In this document: piece by piece, positions 34,249 to 43,598 of the stretch | How positions within the stretch are numbered: position 1 is the stretch's first letter | Layout of the letters: every line of letters starts with the position of its first letter | DNA from: Lachnospiraceae bacterium | GTDB taxonomy: Bacteria > Bacillota > Clostridia > Lachnospirales > Lachnospiraceae | Direction of reading: 5' to 3' | DNA length: 64,000 nucleotides | NCBI GenBank assembly: GCA_009780115.1 | Contig: WRAQ01000001.1 | Location: 124,001 to 188,000, forward strand | Program-made: the position numbers and the translations under genes | Notes under the pieces: generated by a model | What the model was told of the DNA's origin: nothing | What the model saw: only the letters and a program-made list of their open reading frames with translations | The model's database searches: none

Positions 34249-36122
34249 AGTTTGATCTTCGTTGTGATTACTTTTCCGCTCGTCCTAACCGTTATTTTCG
34301 GTGCTTGTGATTGCTTTCCGTATTTTTGTGAAACCATCGTTTTCCCGATAAAAAATTCGATTTTTTCAAAACAATTAAAACTTAGCTTTGCTTCCAGTTT
34401 CTTTAGCCGTATTTTTATAGCATTTGCTTTATTATCTGTTTCTATTTCGACCCCGGGTGCTAAAATAAAGTTAAGTTCCTTTATTGCTTCCGTTTTAAAC
34501 TCATCTTCGATGAGAAGCTCGTCCATATTGTTAAAGGTAAAAGTCCGCCGGTGTATTTCCGGGTAATAACCATTATGCTCGGTTACTAAAAAAACATCTT
34601 CTTTTGTATCGCGAAACATTAATAAACGGCTTTCCGCCCTTTTACCCCAAAGAAACGCCCCCAGCATTTCTGATTGGTCATGCCCGTCTATACATACCGT
34701 ATTATGATTTTTCGTTTTACGGTACTCATTTCTACTTTTAAGGTCAGTATGATATATATATGTGCCGGGGTCAACAAATAAAGGTTTCCCTTTTACAAAT
34801 ATTTGAAAACTAAGGGCATCAGCATGGCCGTGGGCAGCGATACTGCCAAAACCTAATTCACCGTGGTCGATACCGATTAGTACCCGCTTATCCCGGCTGC
34901 GGAGAATCGAAACGCCCCCCTCCCGGTAACAAACATTAGCTTGCGGTTTATATAATGGTTTCGTTTTTACTTTATTAAAGTCACTTAGGTTAAAAAGCCA
35001 GGCCAGATTTTCATTAACTTCCGTAATATTTTTAATATAACCGGCCGGAAGCAAAAAGCTAAATAAACCTAAAACATATTCATAATGGTTCCAGTCCCTG
35101 CCGGTAAGGTCAAGGATTTTTCCCTCGTCATTATCGCCAAACTCAATGATTTCCCCAAATGTACCCCGGCAATCGGACATATATTGGCACATTTTTTCAA
35201 GCATCGGTATCCAGGTACCGGGGACCGGATATTGATTTTTTTGGAGCAATCTTAACGTCAGCCCCATTGCTTCCATATAAAAACTCTGGTAATGAAGTGA
35301 TAGTTCTTTATTTATCCCATCGGTATAATTCTGTAAAGGTAACTCATTGGTTAATAGTGAAATACCCAAGTCAACCCACGGTTTATGCTTGAATAAGACT
35401 CCGCTTTGTGCGATTGCAAAGGCCTCGACAATTAAATGATTGTTGGCAGATGAATAACGGGAATAATGCCGGGCGACATAATCAGTCATGTTAATAATGC
35501 CAATCCGCAATTCTTCTAAAAGTTCGCTGCGGGCCCCGCCTGCCCCTTTGAGGAAACAATAAGTATAACACCAGTTGCTCAAGCGCAGGGCAAATTCCAT
35601 CACACTTGTCCATGAAATGCCCCAAAGAAAGGGGTTTTCTTTATTCCAGTCATTAAATAAGGCTTCAAATTCGTCGAGATACACTTTTTTTCCGGAAGCG
35701 GCGTAATTTTTCGCTAATAGGGCAAATTGTAAGTGCCGGTTTAGCTCCCAGTTGGTTCTTGCATCACCGATATCGTCGCGTTGCTTGTAGTCAAGCGCAT
35801 ATGAAAAGGTCTTTGGCCATTGATTGTTGGTTTGAAACCCGCAATGCCAATTTTTTTTGTTCAATTCATAATCATAGCCCCCTAATAAAGACAACGATGT
35901 TATGAACGAAAAATCTGAATTTCTTAGATTAATAAAAAATAACTCTTCATGCGGTAAAAGATTTTTCAAAGACTTGTTGAATACTTTTGCCGTAACTGAA
36001 ATTGGCTCCGGCTTAAAAATCCGTTTTTCTTTTTTTTGCAAATATGATTGCGATAAACGCCAGGTAATTTCCGGAAAGCTCATCGCTTTTAAGCGATTAA
36101 ACAGCCATTTGGTATTTGGCAT
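34245..36122 (-). CDS. Heparinase II/III-family protein (polysaccharide lyase-like)
   Basis: 625 residues. The N-terminal half is an alpha-toroid typical of Hepar_II_III_N (NWELNRHLQFALLAKNYA, YSSANNHLIVEAFAIAQSG). The C-terminal half is the beta-sandwich with GSIAAHGHADALSFQIF, VDPGTYIYHTD and NHNTVCIDGHDQSE. These hold the histidines, tyrosine and asparagine used for beta-elimination of uronic-acid chains. No signal peptide is evident, as in other members encoded in biosynthetic loci. It may trim or edit a uronic-acid polymer, matching the AlgD-like dehydrogenase next to it. A structural, non-catalytic role cannot be excluded. It is preceded by the hairpin element at 36123-36213. Confidence 0.86.
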   Translation of the reverse strand: MPNTKWLFNRLKAMSFPEITWRLSQSYLQKKEKRIFKPEPISVTAKVFNKSLKNLLPHEELFFINLRNSDFSFITSLSLLGGYDYELNKKNWHCGFQTNNQWPKTFSYALDYKQRDDIGDARTNWELNRHLQFALLAKNYAASGKKVYLDEFEALFNDWNKENPFLWGISWTSVMEFALRLSNWCYTYCFLKGAGGARSELLEELRIGIINMTDYVARHYSRYSSANNHLIVEAFAIAQSGVLFKHKPWVDLGISLLTNELPLQNYTDGINKELSLHYQSFYMEAMGLTLRLLQKNQYPVPGTWIPMLEKMCQYMSDCRGTFGEIIEFGDNDEGKILDLTGRDWNHYEYVLGLFSFLLPAGYIKNITEVNENLAWLFNLSDFNKVKTKPLYKPQANVCYREGGVSILRSRDKRVLIGIDHGELGFGSIAAHGHADALSFQIFVKGKPLFVDPGTYIYHTDLKSRNEYRKTKNHNTVCIDGHDQSEMLGAFLWGKRAESRLLMFRDTKEDVFLVTEHNGYYPEIHRRTFTFNNMDELLIEDEFKTEAIKELNFILAPGVEIETDNKANAIKIRLKKLEAKLSFNCFEKIEFFIGKTMVSQKYGKQSQAPKITVRTSGKVITTKIKL

Positions 36123-36213
36123 AATCCACCACCTACACTTTTCTATGCCTGCAAACTTTGAGCCGAAGGCGCAAATTTGCCGATTGAAAGAATATTATTC
36201 TTTCAATCTTCTC
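36123..36213 (-). other. Intergenic two-hairpin element, diverged relative
   Basis: Between the AlgD-like and heparinase-like genes. Hairpin A is GATTGAAAGAA-loop-TTCTTTCAATC (36182-36208, 11 perfect pairs). Hairpin B spans 36151-36180, with about 12 pairs, one bulge and one mismatch closed on a small GC-rich loop. GGTGGTGG then precedes the ATG. The TGAAAGA/TCTTTCA core, the A-then-B order, and the position between a stop and a ribosome binding site match copies 1 and 2. The linker and hairpin B sequences do not. Confidence 0.6.
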
Positions 36214-37587
36214 CTAAAATTCTGTTTTCACCATATCACGCGTTAAATAATCATCCTGAGCCTGATTTTTGTTAATATTGCCCCAGCTAATTCCCTCATA
36301 GTTTCCTTCGTAATCGAGTTCATTATATTGACGGACTAAATCAACAATAACTTTGTTCGGATAACGCGCCGGCAAACCGGCAAACTCTTTTTCTTTATTC
36401 GTAATCACCAGCACATCACAAACCGAAGCAACGGCCTCGATATCATCGGTGATGATTTCATGTAAATGCGGCAGTTTCGCGGCAATAAAATCAGCATTGG
36501 TCCCGGTTAATTGTGAGATACGGACATTTTTGTCATAAATATGAATCTCATATCCCTTACCAAGCAGATTTTCAACAACATCAACACTAGGGCTGCAACG
36601 TAAGTCATCAGTCCCTGATTTGAAGCTCAAGCCAAAGATACCGATTTTCCGTTTCCCTTTGCTTTCAATAATTTCAATAGCCCGCTGCTTTTGTTGTTCA
36701 TTACTTAAATTAATCGCATTAATAACCGGGACGTCAAGATACAAATCATGAGCCAGTGTTTTGAGCGCTTTTGAATCTTTCGGCAGACAGGAACCACCAT
36801 AAGCAAAACCGGGTTTAAGATAATACGACGAAAGATTCAATTGAGTATCTTTGCAGAATATTTCCATTACTTTGTGGCTGTCAATATTCAATTCTTTGCA
36901 TATGTTTCCGATTTCATTGCCAAAGACTACTTTTAAGGCATGGAAGGTATTGTTAACGTATTTCATTATTTCCGCGACTTCAATTTCAGCGGCAATAAAT
37001 TCACCGGGGATATCTTTATAAAGCTCTTTGAATTTCGCAAGTGCGTATTCGCTGTCAGTCCCTACTAAGGTAAAAGGAGGGTCCATATAATCATTTACCG
37101 CCGACCCTTCCCTTAAAAACTCGGGATTAGATACAATCGCAAAATCTTTCCCGCACTCTTTGCCGGAAATTTCCGCTATCATTGCGCCGACTTTTTTGTT
37201 AGTCCCCGGCAAAACAGTACTTCTGATCGCAATAATGTGAAATGAATCTTTATCACGTAAGGCTTCGCCGATTTGTTTTGCAACCGCATAAATATAACTT
37301 AAGTTTAAATGCCCCTCTTTGCTGCTTGGGGTACCAACCGCAATAAAAGAAACCTCTGACTGATGGACGGCATAACGGGAATCCATTGTCGCTTCAAGCA
37401 GCTTTTTTTCATGTGCTTCTTTGATTAGCTCATCTATTTCAGCTTCGATAATCGTCGGGCGGCCTTGATTAATCAAGTTGACCTTCGTTTCCGAGATATC
37501 ATTGCCAATTATATGATGGCCTAGTTTTGCACAGCATGCCGCTCCGACACAACCGACGTAACCAAGCCCGAAAATGCTGATGTTCAC
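36214..37587 (-). CDS. AlgD-like nucleotide-sugar 6-dehydrogenase (GDP-mannose dehydrogenase type)
   Basis: Oxidises C6 of a nucleotide hexose to a uronic acid, using two NAD. The start is a GTG at 37587 with AGGAG 8 nt upstream; 457 residues. SIFGLGYVGCVGAACCAKLGH is the cofactor loop. VGTPSSKEGHLNL, IRSTVLPGT, NPEFLREGSAV, FGNEIGNICKELNID, GFAYGGSCLPKDSKAL (catalytic cysteine) and FGLSFKSGTDDLR follow. The residues around each motif are closer to AlgD (GDP-mannose) than to typical UDP-glucose dehydrogenases as I recall them. The substrate is therefore probably GDP-mannose, but UDP-glucose or UDP-HexNAc is possible. No manA/B/C genes are in view. Confidence 0.85.
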   Translation of the reverse strand: MNISIFGLGYVGCVGAACCAKLGHHIIGNDISETKVNLINQGRPTIIEAEIDELIKEAHEKKLLEATMDSRYAVHQSEVSFIAVGTPSSKEGHLNLSYIYAVAKQIGEALRDKDSFHIIAIRSTVLPGTNKKVGAMIAEISGKECGKDFAIVSNPEFLREGSAVNDYMDPPFTLVGTDSEYALAKFKELYKDIPGEFIAAEIEVAEIMKYVNNTFHALKVVFGNEIGNICKELNIDSHKVMEIFCKDTQLNLSSYYLKPGFAYGGSCLPKDSKALKTLAHDLYLDVPVINAINLSNEQQKQRAIEIIESKGKRKIGIFGLSFKSGTDDLRCSPSVDVVENLLGKGYEIHIYDKNVRISQLTGTNADFIAAKLPHLHEIITDDIEAVASVCDVLVITNKEKEFAGLPARYPNKVIVDLVRQYNELDYEGNYEGISWGNINKNQAQDDYLTRDMVKTEF

Positions 37588-37620
37588 GTGTTTTTCTCCT
37601 GTTAAAATATTCCAAACCAC

Positions 37621-37637
37621 TATGTTATATTAACATA
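37621..37637. other. Perfect hairpin upstream of the AlgD-like gene
   Basis: TATGTTA-TAT-TAACATA, a 7-bp inverted repeat, 34 bp before the GTG start, in the 83-nt gap after the DUF6056-like gene. It may be an operator or RNA hairpin; no T-run follows. Function unknown. Confidence 0.4.
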
Positions 37638-37670
37638 TTCTTGCCCGCTAAACAAGTTTTCTGCATTCTT

Positions 37671-39302
37671 TCATTCTTTTCTGTAATCAGGCCACAAATG
37701 TCCATACAATTCATTCCATTCCAGTCTATCAATAGCAATAACACTGGTTTTACCATAAAACAACCTCGTGACACTATTTGTAAATGATGCCGGATCGTCG
37801 GTAATATTCATATGCATAAGCGGCCCCTGCCAATAATTGATGAATGGAACAACAGCATCTTTTATCGTATCATCACGCAATATTGCTGTCTGTAAATCCA
37901 TTTGCCACCGATACTCCTCTGCCCGGCCTGTTCTTAAATAGTCATAACTAACCCAAAAAGTAGTATGGGATAACCCTAACTCATACTTCGGCGATAATGC
38001 TAAAAGGATAACTACAATAAATGATGATACGTATCCAATAATAGCCGCCTTTTGTAAAATTCTGACATGCTTCCTTATAAAATCACCAAATTTTGCAAAA
38101 AGCCAACCGCTTAAATAAATACCATTTGCCAAAATCATCAATGTGAAGATATAGAAATTAAAGTTCGCTACTCCTCCTGACGTGCCTGCACCATCATTAA
38201 TAATAACTGATATCACGCCGCGGGCTGCCGCAGCTACCTCCGCTCTGGCATAAATGCTGACACCGGCATATACTTGCGGGGCCTGCATTGCAACAAACAA
38301 TAAAAATGTGAATAAAAAAAACAGGCACGGAAGCGGATAACAGAAATTATTTTTTTCTTTGCACTTTACGCGGCACGAAAAAACTACTGTTAGCATAATA
38401 AAGAGCAAAACAATAGCTAACGGTTTTTCTTGAAAATATGCGCCAATATCACGCATTGCCCATTGAAAAGATGCTATAATGGATCCCCCTGCGCGCTCAA
38501 AGCTAAAGCCAAAATCAGAACCTCCGCGCACCTTATTCCCCGGGGCCCTCATGCTGATAATCAAACCTGTTAAAGCCAATGAAATAGGTACCAATAATGA
38601 AATCGCTTTTTTATTATGTCTTAAGAAATAGTAAAAGATAGTACAAAAGATTAATACCAACAATGAGAATAAAGCCGCTTGATATGCAGAACCCCCTATA
38701 AAAATAGCTATTAAGCAAATGCCGATAAACTCCCTAATTCGAAAATGTTTTGCATAATATATAACCAGAATGATTAAAATCATACATAAAAAATACGGAA
38801 GCTGATAAGCAATAACTCCTGTGTACCAAAATAACGCCGCCCTATAGCTATCAACAAAATGAATATTAACTAATAAAAATAAGGAATTGATTAATATGAA
38901 ACTGTTAAAAGGAAATCCTAACATCCGTACTAAGATGCTATACAGTACTAGCGAAGTTATCAGTATCCAAAAAAATATCGTCACGATAGTAACGGCCGTA
39001 TACGCCCTGTCATTAAATACTTCCGGTTGTAATGCCAGGAAAAAATTCGTTGACCAACGTGAATCCCAAGCATGATAAGTTTGATAAACCGTAGTAGCAG
39101 CAGCGGTCAAAAGTTCTTTTAATGATTGAGTATTCTGGTATATAATATGAGTACGCCAACTGTAACCCAAATCATCCCCCGATGCCCGGTTAACCAACCC
39201 TGCCATCACTATCGGAACAAGACTAACCAAAAATGCCGCCGAAGCCGCAATCGCAAAGGTAGTCATATTACACAATTTTTTCATCTTTAATATCATCTGC
39301 AT
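37671..39302 (-). CDS. DUF6056-like integral membrane protein, copy 1
   Basis: 543 residues with about ten to twelve membrane segments. The first outside loop has LVNRASGDDLGYSWR, and the middle of the protein has MRAPGNKVRGGSDFGFSFE. Both segments recur in the protein at 52998-54515 (VNRATGDDISFS; SMRAPGNKIRGGEEFGFS), so the two are paralogues. The paired acidic residues in the first loop and many membrane helices resemble GT-C glycosyltransferases that use polyprenyl-phosphate sugars. A role in side-chain addition outside the membrane is an inference. It follows the 621-residue GT-C-like gene by 25 nt. Confidence 0.75.
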   Translation of the reverse strand: MQMILKMKKLCNMTTFAIAASAAFLVSLVPIVMAGLVNRASGDDLGYSWRTHIIYQNTQSLKELLTAAATTVYQTYHAWDSRWSTNFFLALQPEVFNDRAYTAVTIVTIFFWILITSLVLYSILVRMLGFPFNSFILINSLFLLVNIHFVDSYRAALFWYTGVIAYQLPYFLCMILIILVIYYAKHFRIREFIGICLIAIFIGGSAYQAALFSLLVLIFCTIFYYFLRHNKKAISLLVPISLALTGLIISMRAPGNKVRGGSDFGFSFERAGGSIIASFQWAMRDIGAYFQEKPLAIVLLFIMLTVVFSCRVKCKEKNNFCYPLPCLFFLFTFLLFVAMQAPQVYAGVSIYARAEVAAAARGVISVIINDGAGTSGGVANFNFYIFTLMILANGIYLSGWLFAKFGDFIRKHVRILQKAAIIGYVSSFIVVILLALSPKYELGLSHTTFWVSYDYLRTGRAEEYRWQMDLQTAILRDDTIKDAVVPFINYWQGPLMHMNITDDPASFTNSVTRLFYGKTSVIAIDRLEWNELYGHLWPDYRKE

Positions 39303-39327
39303 ATGTTAACACCACTTATCAATATCG

Positions 39328-41193
39328 TCAAGGTAATGTGTATATTTCTACGAAGGGAAATACAGGATGATGTTCTGGATTGTATAAAAAATAATAATGA
39401 GCCGTTGGTAAATAAACAAAATTAAAGTGCCATAAATAAGCAATTGTATAAAACGCGATTATAAACAATGATAAGATAAGAGTTATTTTCGCAAAAAGAT
39501 GTTTTTGGTTTTGATAAAGTTTGATTAACCCTATCGATACTAAGATAACAATAAAAATCCATGTACCGCATGAACGTAAACTATGCGGATTACCTTCTAC
39601 GGTAAGAGCTGCAGGCAACAAACTTAGAAAAAATCCGCTTATTGAGATTACTCCCAGAAATGCTTCACTTTTGTTCAATTTTCCTTTAACGCAGAAATAA
39701 AGTAAGGTGAGCGAAGGCAGAATTGAGCCGATACCAAGCATACCGCTAATGGCGCCAGTAGCGTGCCGCAAATTCTTATCGCCTGTAAAAAACAAATAAT
39801 CAAATGATAAGAGCATGTCCATGTTTTGAATAAATGCGCTGATTCTTTCCCTTCTGCCAATAATACTTGTAATAGCTATTCCACCTACTCGTCCTGTATA
39901 TGCCGGCCAAGTAAAAAAAGCTATCACCAAAGGAAGAGCATAAATGAAAGAAAGTACTAAAACAATGGAAATTTGTTTTACATTAATATGCTTGTTACGA
40001 AATAGATAAACATAAAACAGAATATATAAGCTAACCGCAAGAAAGCTTATAGATACATAAGTATAGACACTAGCAACTAAAGCAAGCGGTAAAAGAACAT
40101 ATGCTGCTATATGGCTTACTTTATAGAAAGCTTTATCCCAAGCTACTGGATTTGCTAAGCGGCTAAAAGCCCAAAAAGCTATGATAATATATATTGTTAC
40201 GAAAGTCGGATCCCAAAATAGCATACCTTGCAGAAAATTCCATGGAATCAATAAGCCAATAATTGTCGCTAATAGCCATACTAATAAATTGCCTTTATAC
40301 CAATATGAAATAGCCCTGCCTAGTAAAATAATTGAACCGATTGTCGATAAGCTTACAAATAATCGAAGTGAGATTATGGAATAACCAAAAATGGTTGCCC
40401 AAAGTGTAGCAGGCCCTAAAAATGTTATTGGAGAATAGTCCCCATCCGTTTTAACAAAAAATAGACCGAAATGATCAAACTCCGTTGGGAAATTGTTGGT
40501 TAGAATTGCTTTGACAACACCGGCCCGCGATTCTTCGTCAATGTAAAAGGTATCATGCTGAATAGCAAAAATCAGTCTAAATATAATCAAAAGTACTATG
40601 AACGTATAACCAAGAGCTTTAATTATACTTAGCTTATTTTTGCGTTTTATAAAACAATAAAATGCTATATTAATCAAGAATAATACCAATAAGCATAAAA
40701 AAATATAAAATCTTATTTCTGACGTAGAGGAAGAGATAGATATACTGCGCACAAGCAAATAATTGTTTTCTTTATCATCCCCCACAAGGTTTAGATGAAA
40801 TTTTATCGGGTCATTATTTCTGCTAACGATTAGATTAAACGAATGTTCACCAACAAAATCTCTAAGATACCGAGTGCCGTTTATGCTGCCCGCATATTTC
40901 CCCCCGCCAATAACATAATCAGCATATATAGAGCCTTTACCATTTGATTCGTATACAACAGATATATCATATACGCCGGGACGCAACTGTATTTCCGGAG
41001 TTATAAGCGTAGCTGTTTCATCATAAATATCAAAAGCTATATAAAAGCCCGGTTCGGTATTTTCATAATATTTTAAATACAAATCATTTTGCGAAAATTC
41101 CAGATTTATTTGCGGCAATTTATTTACTAGGGCAATTACAATGAATACAATCAAGATTTGCACTGCCGCAAATACTATAATTACTTTTTTCAT
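39328..41193 (-). CDS. GT-C-like membrane protein with N-terminal ectodomain (ArnT/PMT-like)
   Basis: 621 residues. One N-terminal helix is followed by about 140 extracellular residues (NLEFSQNDLYL, TPEIQLRPGVYDISVVYE, NYLLVRSISIS), then about ten to twelve membrane segments. FYIDEESRAGVVKAIL after the second helix is the acidic loop of ArnT/PMT-type GT-C enzymes. The ectodomain is shared with the 771-residue neighbour at 41255-43570, but the membrane cores differ. The product probably moves a sugar from a lipid carrier to a glycan outside the cell. It starts directly after hairpin element copy 2, with GGGAGTTTAA before the ATG. Confidence 0.72.
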   Translation of the reverse strand: MKKVIIVFAAVQILIVFIVIALVNKLPQINLEFSQNDLYLKYYENTEPGFYIAFDIYDETATLITPEIQLRPGVYDISVVYESNGKGSIYADYVIGGGKYAGSINGTRYLRDFVGEHSFNLIVSRNNDPIKFHLNLVGDDKENNYLLVRSISISSSTSEIRFYIFLCLLVLFLINIAFYCFIKRKNKLSIIKALGYTFIVLLIIFRLIFAIQHDTFYIDEESRAGVVKAILTNNFPTEFDHFGLFFVKTDGDYSPITFLGPATLWATIFGYSIISLRLFVSLSTIGSIILLGRAISYWYKGNLLVWLLATIIGLLIPWNFLQGMLFWDPTFVTIYIIIAFWAFSRLANPVAWDKAFYKVSHIAAYVLLPLALVASVYTYVSISFLAVSLYILFYVYLFRNKHINVKQISIVLVLSFIYALPLVIAFFTWPAYTGRVGGIAITSIIGRRERISAFIQNMDMLLSFDYLFFTGDKNLRHATGAISGMLGIGSILPSLTLLYFCVKGKLNKSEAFLGVISISGFFLSLLPAALTVEGNPHSLRSCGTWIFIVILVSIGLIKLYQNQKHLFAKITLILSLFIIAFYTIAYLWHFNFVYLPTAHYYFLYNPEHHPVFPFVEIYTLP

Positions 41194-41259
41194 TTAAACT
41201 CCCATCTGCCTGCCATAGCAGGCGTACAAATCAGGATTATGAAAGATTTATCTTTCATA
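41194..41259 (-). repeat. Two-hairpin intergenic element, copy 2
   Basis: On the minus strand: hairpin A, TATGAAAGA-TAAA-TCTTTCATA (41259-41238), linker ATCCTGATTTGTAC, hairpin B, GCCTGC-TATG-GCAGGC (41223-41208), then AGATGGGAGTTTAA and the ATG at 41193. Compared with copy 1 at 18159-18224, the second pair of each stem has changed on both sides (G-C to A-T in A; T-A to C-G in B). The linker and ribosome-binding segment are nearly unchanged. The TGA stop of the 771-residue gene is inside hairpin A at the same place as in copy 1. Confidence 0.85.
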
Positions 41260-43570
41260 CTATTCTTCCTCGTCTCTTAACTTTCCGCAAGATTGCCCTA
41301 CCTGCGGGCATTAATAAATATACTAAAGTTATCAGTGATATAAATTCTGCTATCCGCCAATAAAAAGGTGATATAAATTCTATTTTTAATGTTCCGCTAA
41401 AATCGGCGGGTATCTCAATTTGTAGCCGCCCTAAGTTCCCATCCGAAATAGCCATTAAATTATTGCTTTCTAAATGCCTTGCCTGATAACCCTTATAATT
41501 TACCCTAGGAACCTCAATAAAAGTTTGCGCCGCCGAATTTATCAGCTTAATTTCCAAATAACTTAATTGATTATTCCACTCTATCACCTGTATATCTTTA
41601 CTTATAATCGTGATTTCATTGATATAATTGATAAGATCATTATCCGGGTCCACTCCGGCAGGCAAATATTCACCGCCGGTTACATAATCTCTTGTAGGGT
41701 CAATTTCATAAATAAATTGCGGCCTCATTTCACTTAAAATATTACTTACAAAGTGAGATCCCTGCCAGCATGAAATTACAATAATGGAAATAATGAACCC
41801 ATACCGGATATTTTTATTTACTGCGATTTTTTGCGCCGTAAGGCCGGCCAATAAAGCTACTAGCAAAATTATTATTGCATTCAAACGGAATGGAAATTGT
41901 AAAGATTTTGCGACATAAGCAGTCAGCGGGATGATTCGAGATAAAATGTGCCATGGAAATAATGTCGAAGCAGTAAACATAGTAAAAGCAATCATAATAT
42001 ATAGGAAAACTTCTTGATTTCTTGATTCTCTTTTTCTATCCCCTTTAAGTAAAAGCCCGGTGGCCAAAATCAAGGCTGATGACATTCCAATACTAAGAGG
42101 CCCATCGCCTCTTACCCCGGCTTGATACACAGTTTGCCCGGCCCCAAAATTGTAATCGGACATAAAAAATTGTGGTACAAATACAGCCTGTCTCCTAAAA
42201 TTCAATACATGGTGCATAGGGTCGGCAATTGTATTTCCAACCCAATCATATTGCATATAATCTATAAATGGCACCAAAAACCAGGCGTTTAATAGAATTA
42301 TCAGAATAAACGCTTTCACCAATTGCAATAATTTTTCTTTTTGCCATATCTTTTTTATCAGAATAATTATAGTTAATAGAGTAAATCCAAAAACCATTAA
42401 CATCGTAATCGCATGTGAAATGATAATACCGGAATATCCTATTACGAGGGGTATCCACGCTTTCTTGTATTCCTCCATGTTTTGTTTCGTAATCAAAATA
42501 TATAATCCTAAAGCTATTAAAGGTAAAAAAGTAATAGCTGTGTATTCACCAACTGCTGACCTATTGTAGATATTAATTAACCGATAAATATTTGCAGAAT
42601 AGAAAACCGCCATCATTAACCCTATTAAAGATTGGCCGGAAATCTTACGGAAACAATAATAAGCAATTAAAACCGTAGCGATATTAATAATAATAATATA
42701 TAAATTGTATACAAAATATAAAGGCAAACCAAACCATCTTAGCAGAGCGGGAAGATAGAGAAAAAGATCACCATACATGATGCTGGTGGCATACCCATGC
42801 CCACTTAACCAGCTAGGCTGAATCCGTACCGGGAACTGACCGGCCAAAAATCCATCTTTTAAACCTTCAATTCGCATCAAGTGAAACCCAAAATCAGCAC
42901 CCGCAACCGAGTAGCCCACTAATGCCGGCATACTGATAAGAAAAATTGTAAACAGTAAACTGCCGCTGATAAATCTTTGATTGATTGATAAGGAGTTAAA
43001 CATGGATATTAACTTTTTCCGCTTATAAAAACAGTAAAGCACGATATCAAACAGGATGAATAAAAAAATGCAGATAAAGCCGTAGTACCTTACTCCTATT
43101 GCGGAGGCAGATATAGATACATTCTTAACCAAAAGATAATCGCCATCGCCGCTACTGTTTAAGCTAAGATATATTTTTGTCGGATTTCCTCTTTCGTTAT
43201 TGGTTAGGTTAAACGAAAGATTATCAGATTTGCTATCGAAATTTATAATGCCGCTTAAACTGCCTTTTAGGCTTCCTTTACTATAATCAGCATATACCAC
43301 ACCTTTACCTTCTATTTCATAATCTATTGAGATAGTGTAAGCACCAATACGCAAGTACATTTCAGGTGTAACAATACTGGCAGCATCTCCCCCATCCAAT
43401 TTATAACCTGCTGCTAAATTAGTATCTTTATCCATTATAAGTAATTCATCTTGTGAAAAATCCAAATTTGATAGTGATGCCTTCGATATTGTATTAATAA
43501 CAAAAACCAGAATTAAAATCTGGGTTAGGGCTATTATAGCGGTTATGATTATTTTTTTATAATTTTTCAC
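41255..43570 (-). CDS. Large GT-C-like membrane protein with N-terminal ectodomain (YfhO-like core)
   Basis: 771 residues starting at a GTG (43570) with CCGAGG upstream. A first helix and an ectodomain (SNLDFSQDELLI, TPEMYLRIGAYTISIDYE, DYLLVKNVSIS) are shared with the 621-residue protein. About twelve membrane segments follow, beginning with SVAGADFGFHLMRIEGLKDGF, which places acidic residues and a histidine in the first loop as in YfhO/GT-C proteins. A C-terminal outside domain (about 620-740) precedes the last helix and a basic tail. It likely glycosylates the glycan outside the membrane. The stop codon is contributed by hairpin element copy 2. Confidence 0.7.
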   Translation of the reverse strand: MKNYKKIIITAIIALTQILILVFVINTISKASLSNLDFSQDELLIMDKDTNLAAGYKLDGGDAASIVTPEMYLRIGAYTISIDYEIEGKGVVYADYSKGSLKGSLSGIINFDSKSDNLSFNLTNNERGNPTKIYLSLNSSGDGDYLLVKNVSISASAIGVRYYGFICIFLFILFDIVLYCFYKRKKLISMFNSLSINQRFISGSLLFTIFLISMPALVGYSVAGADFGFHLMRIEGLKDGFLAGQFPVRIQPSWLSGHGYATSIMYGDLFLYLPALLRWFGLPLYFVYNLYIIIINIATVLIAYYCFRKISGQSLIGLMMAVFYSANIYRLINIYNRSAVGEYTAITFLPLIALGLYILITKQNMEEYKKAWIPLVIGYSGIIISHAITMLMVFGFTLLTIIILIKKIWQKEKLLQLVKAFILIILLNAWFLVPFIDYMQYDWVGNTIADPMHHVLNFRRQAVFVPQFFMSDYNFGAGQTVYQAGVRGDGPLSIGMSSALILATGLLLKGDRKRESRNQEVFLYIMIAFTMFTASTLFPWHILSRIIPLTAYVAKSLQFPFRLNAIIILLVALLAGLTAQKIAVNKNIRYGFIISIIVISCWQGSHFVSNILSEMRPQFIYEIDPTRDYVTGGEYLPAGVDPDNDLINYINEITIISKDIQVIEWNNQLSYLEIKLINSAAQTFIEVPRVNYKGYQARHLESNNLMAISDGNLGRLQIEIPADFSGTLKIEFISPFYWRIAEFISLITLVYLLMPAGRAILRKVKRRGRIV

Positions 43571-43598
43571 TCTTTTACCTCGGATTTTTTATTTAAAC

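Noticed and set aside
36214-37587. Start of the AlgD-like gene at 37620
   Set aside because: That start is a GTG with no ribosome binding site. The GTG at 37587 has AGGAG 8 nt upstream and opens directly into the Rossmann motif.
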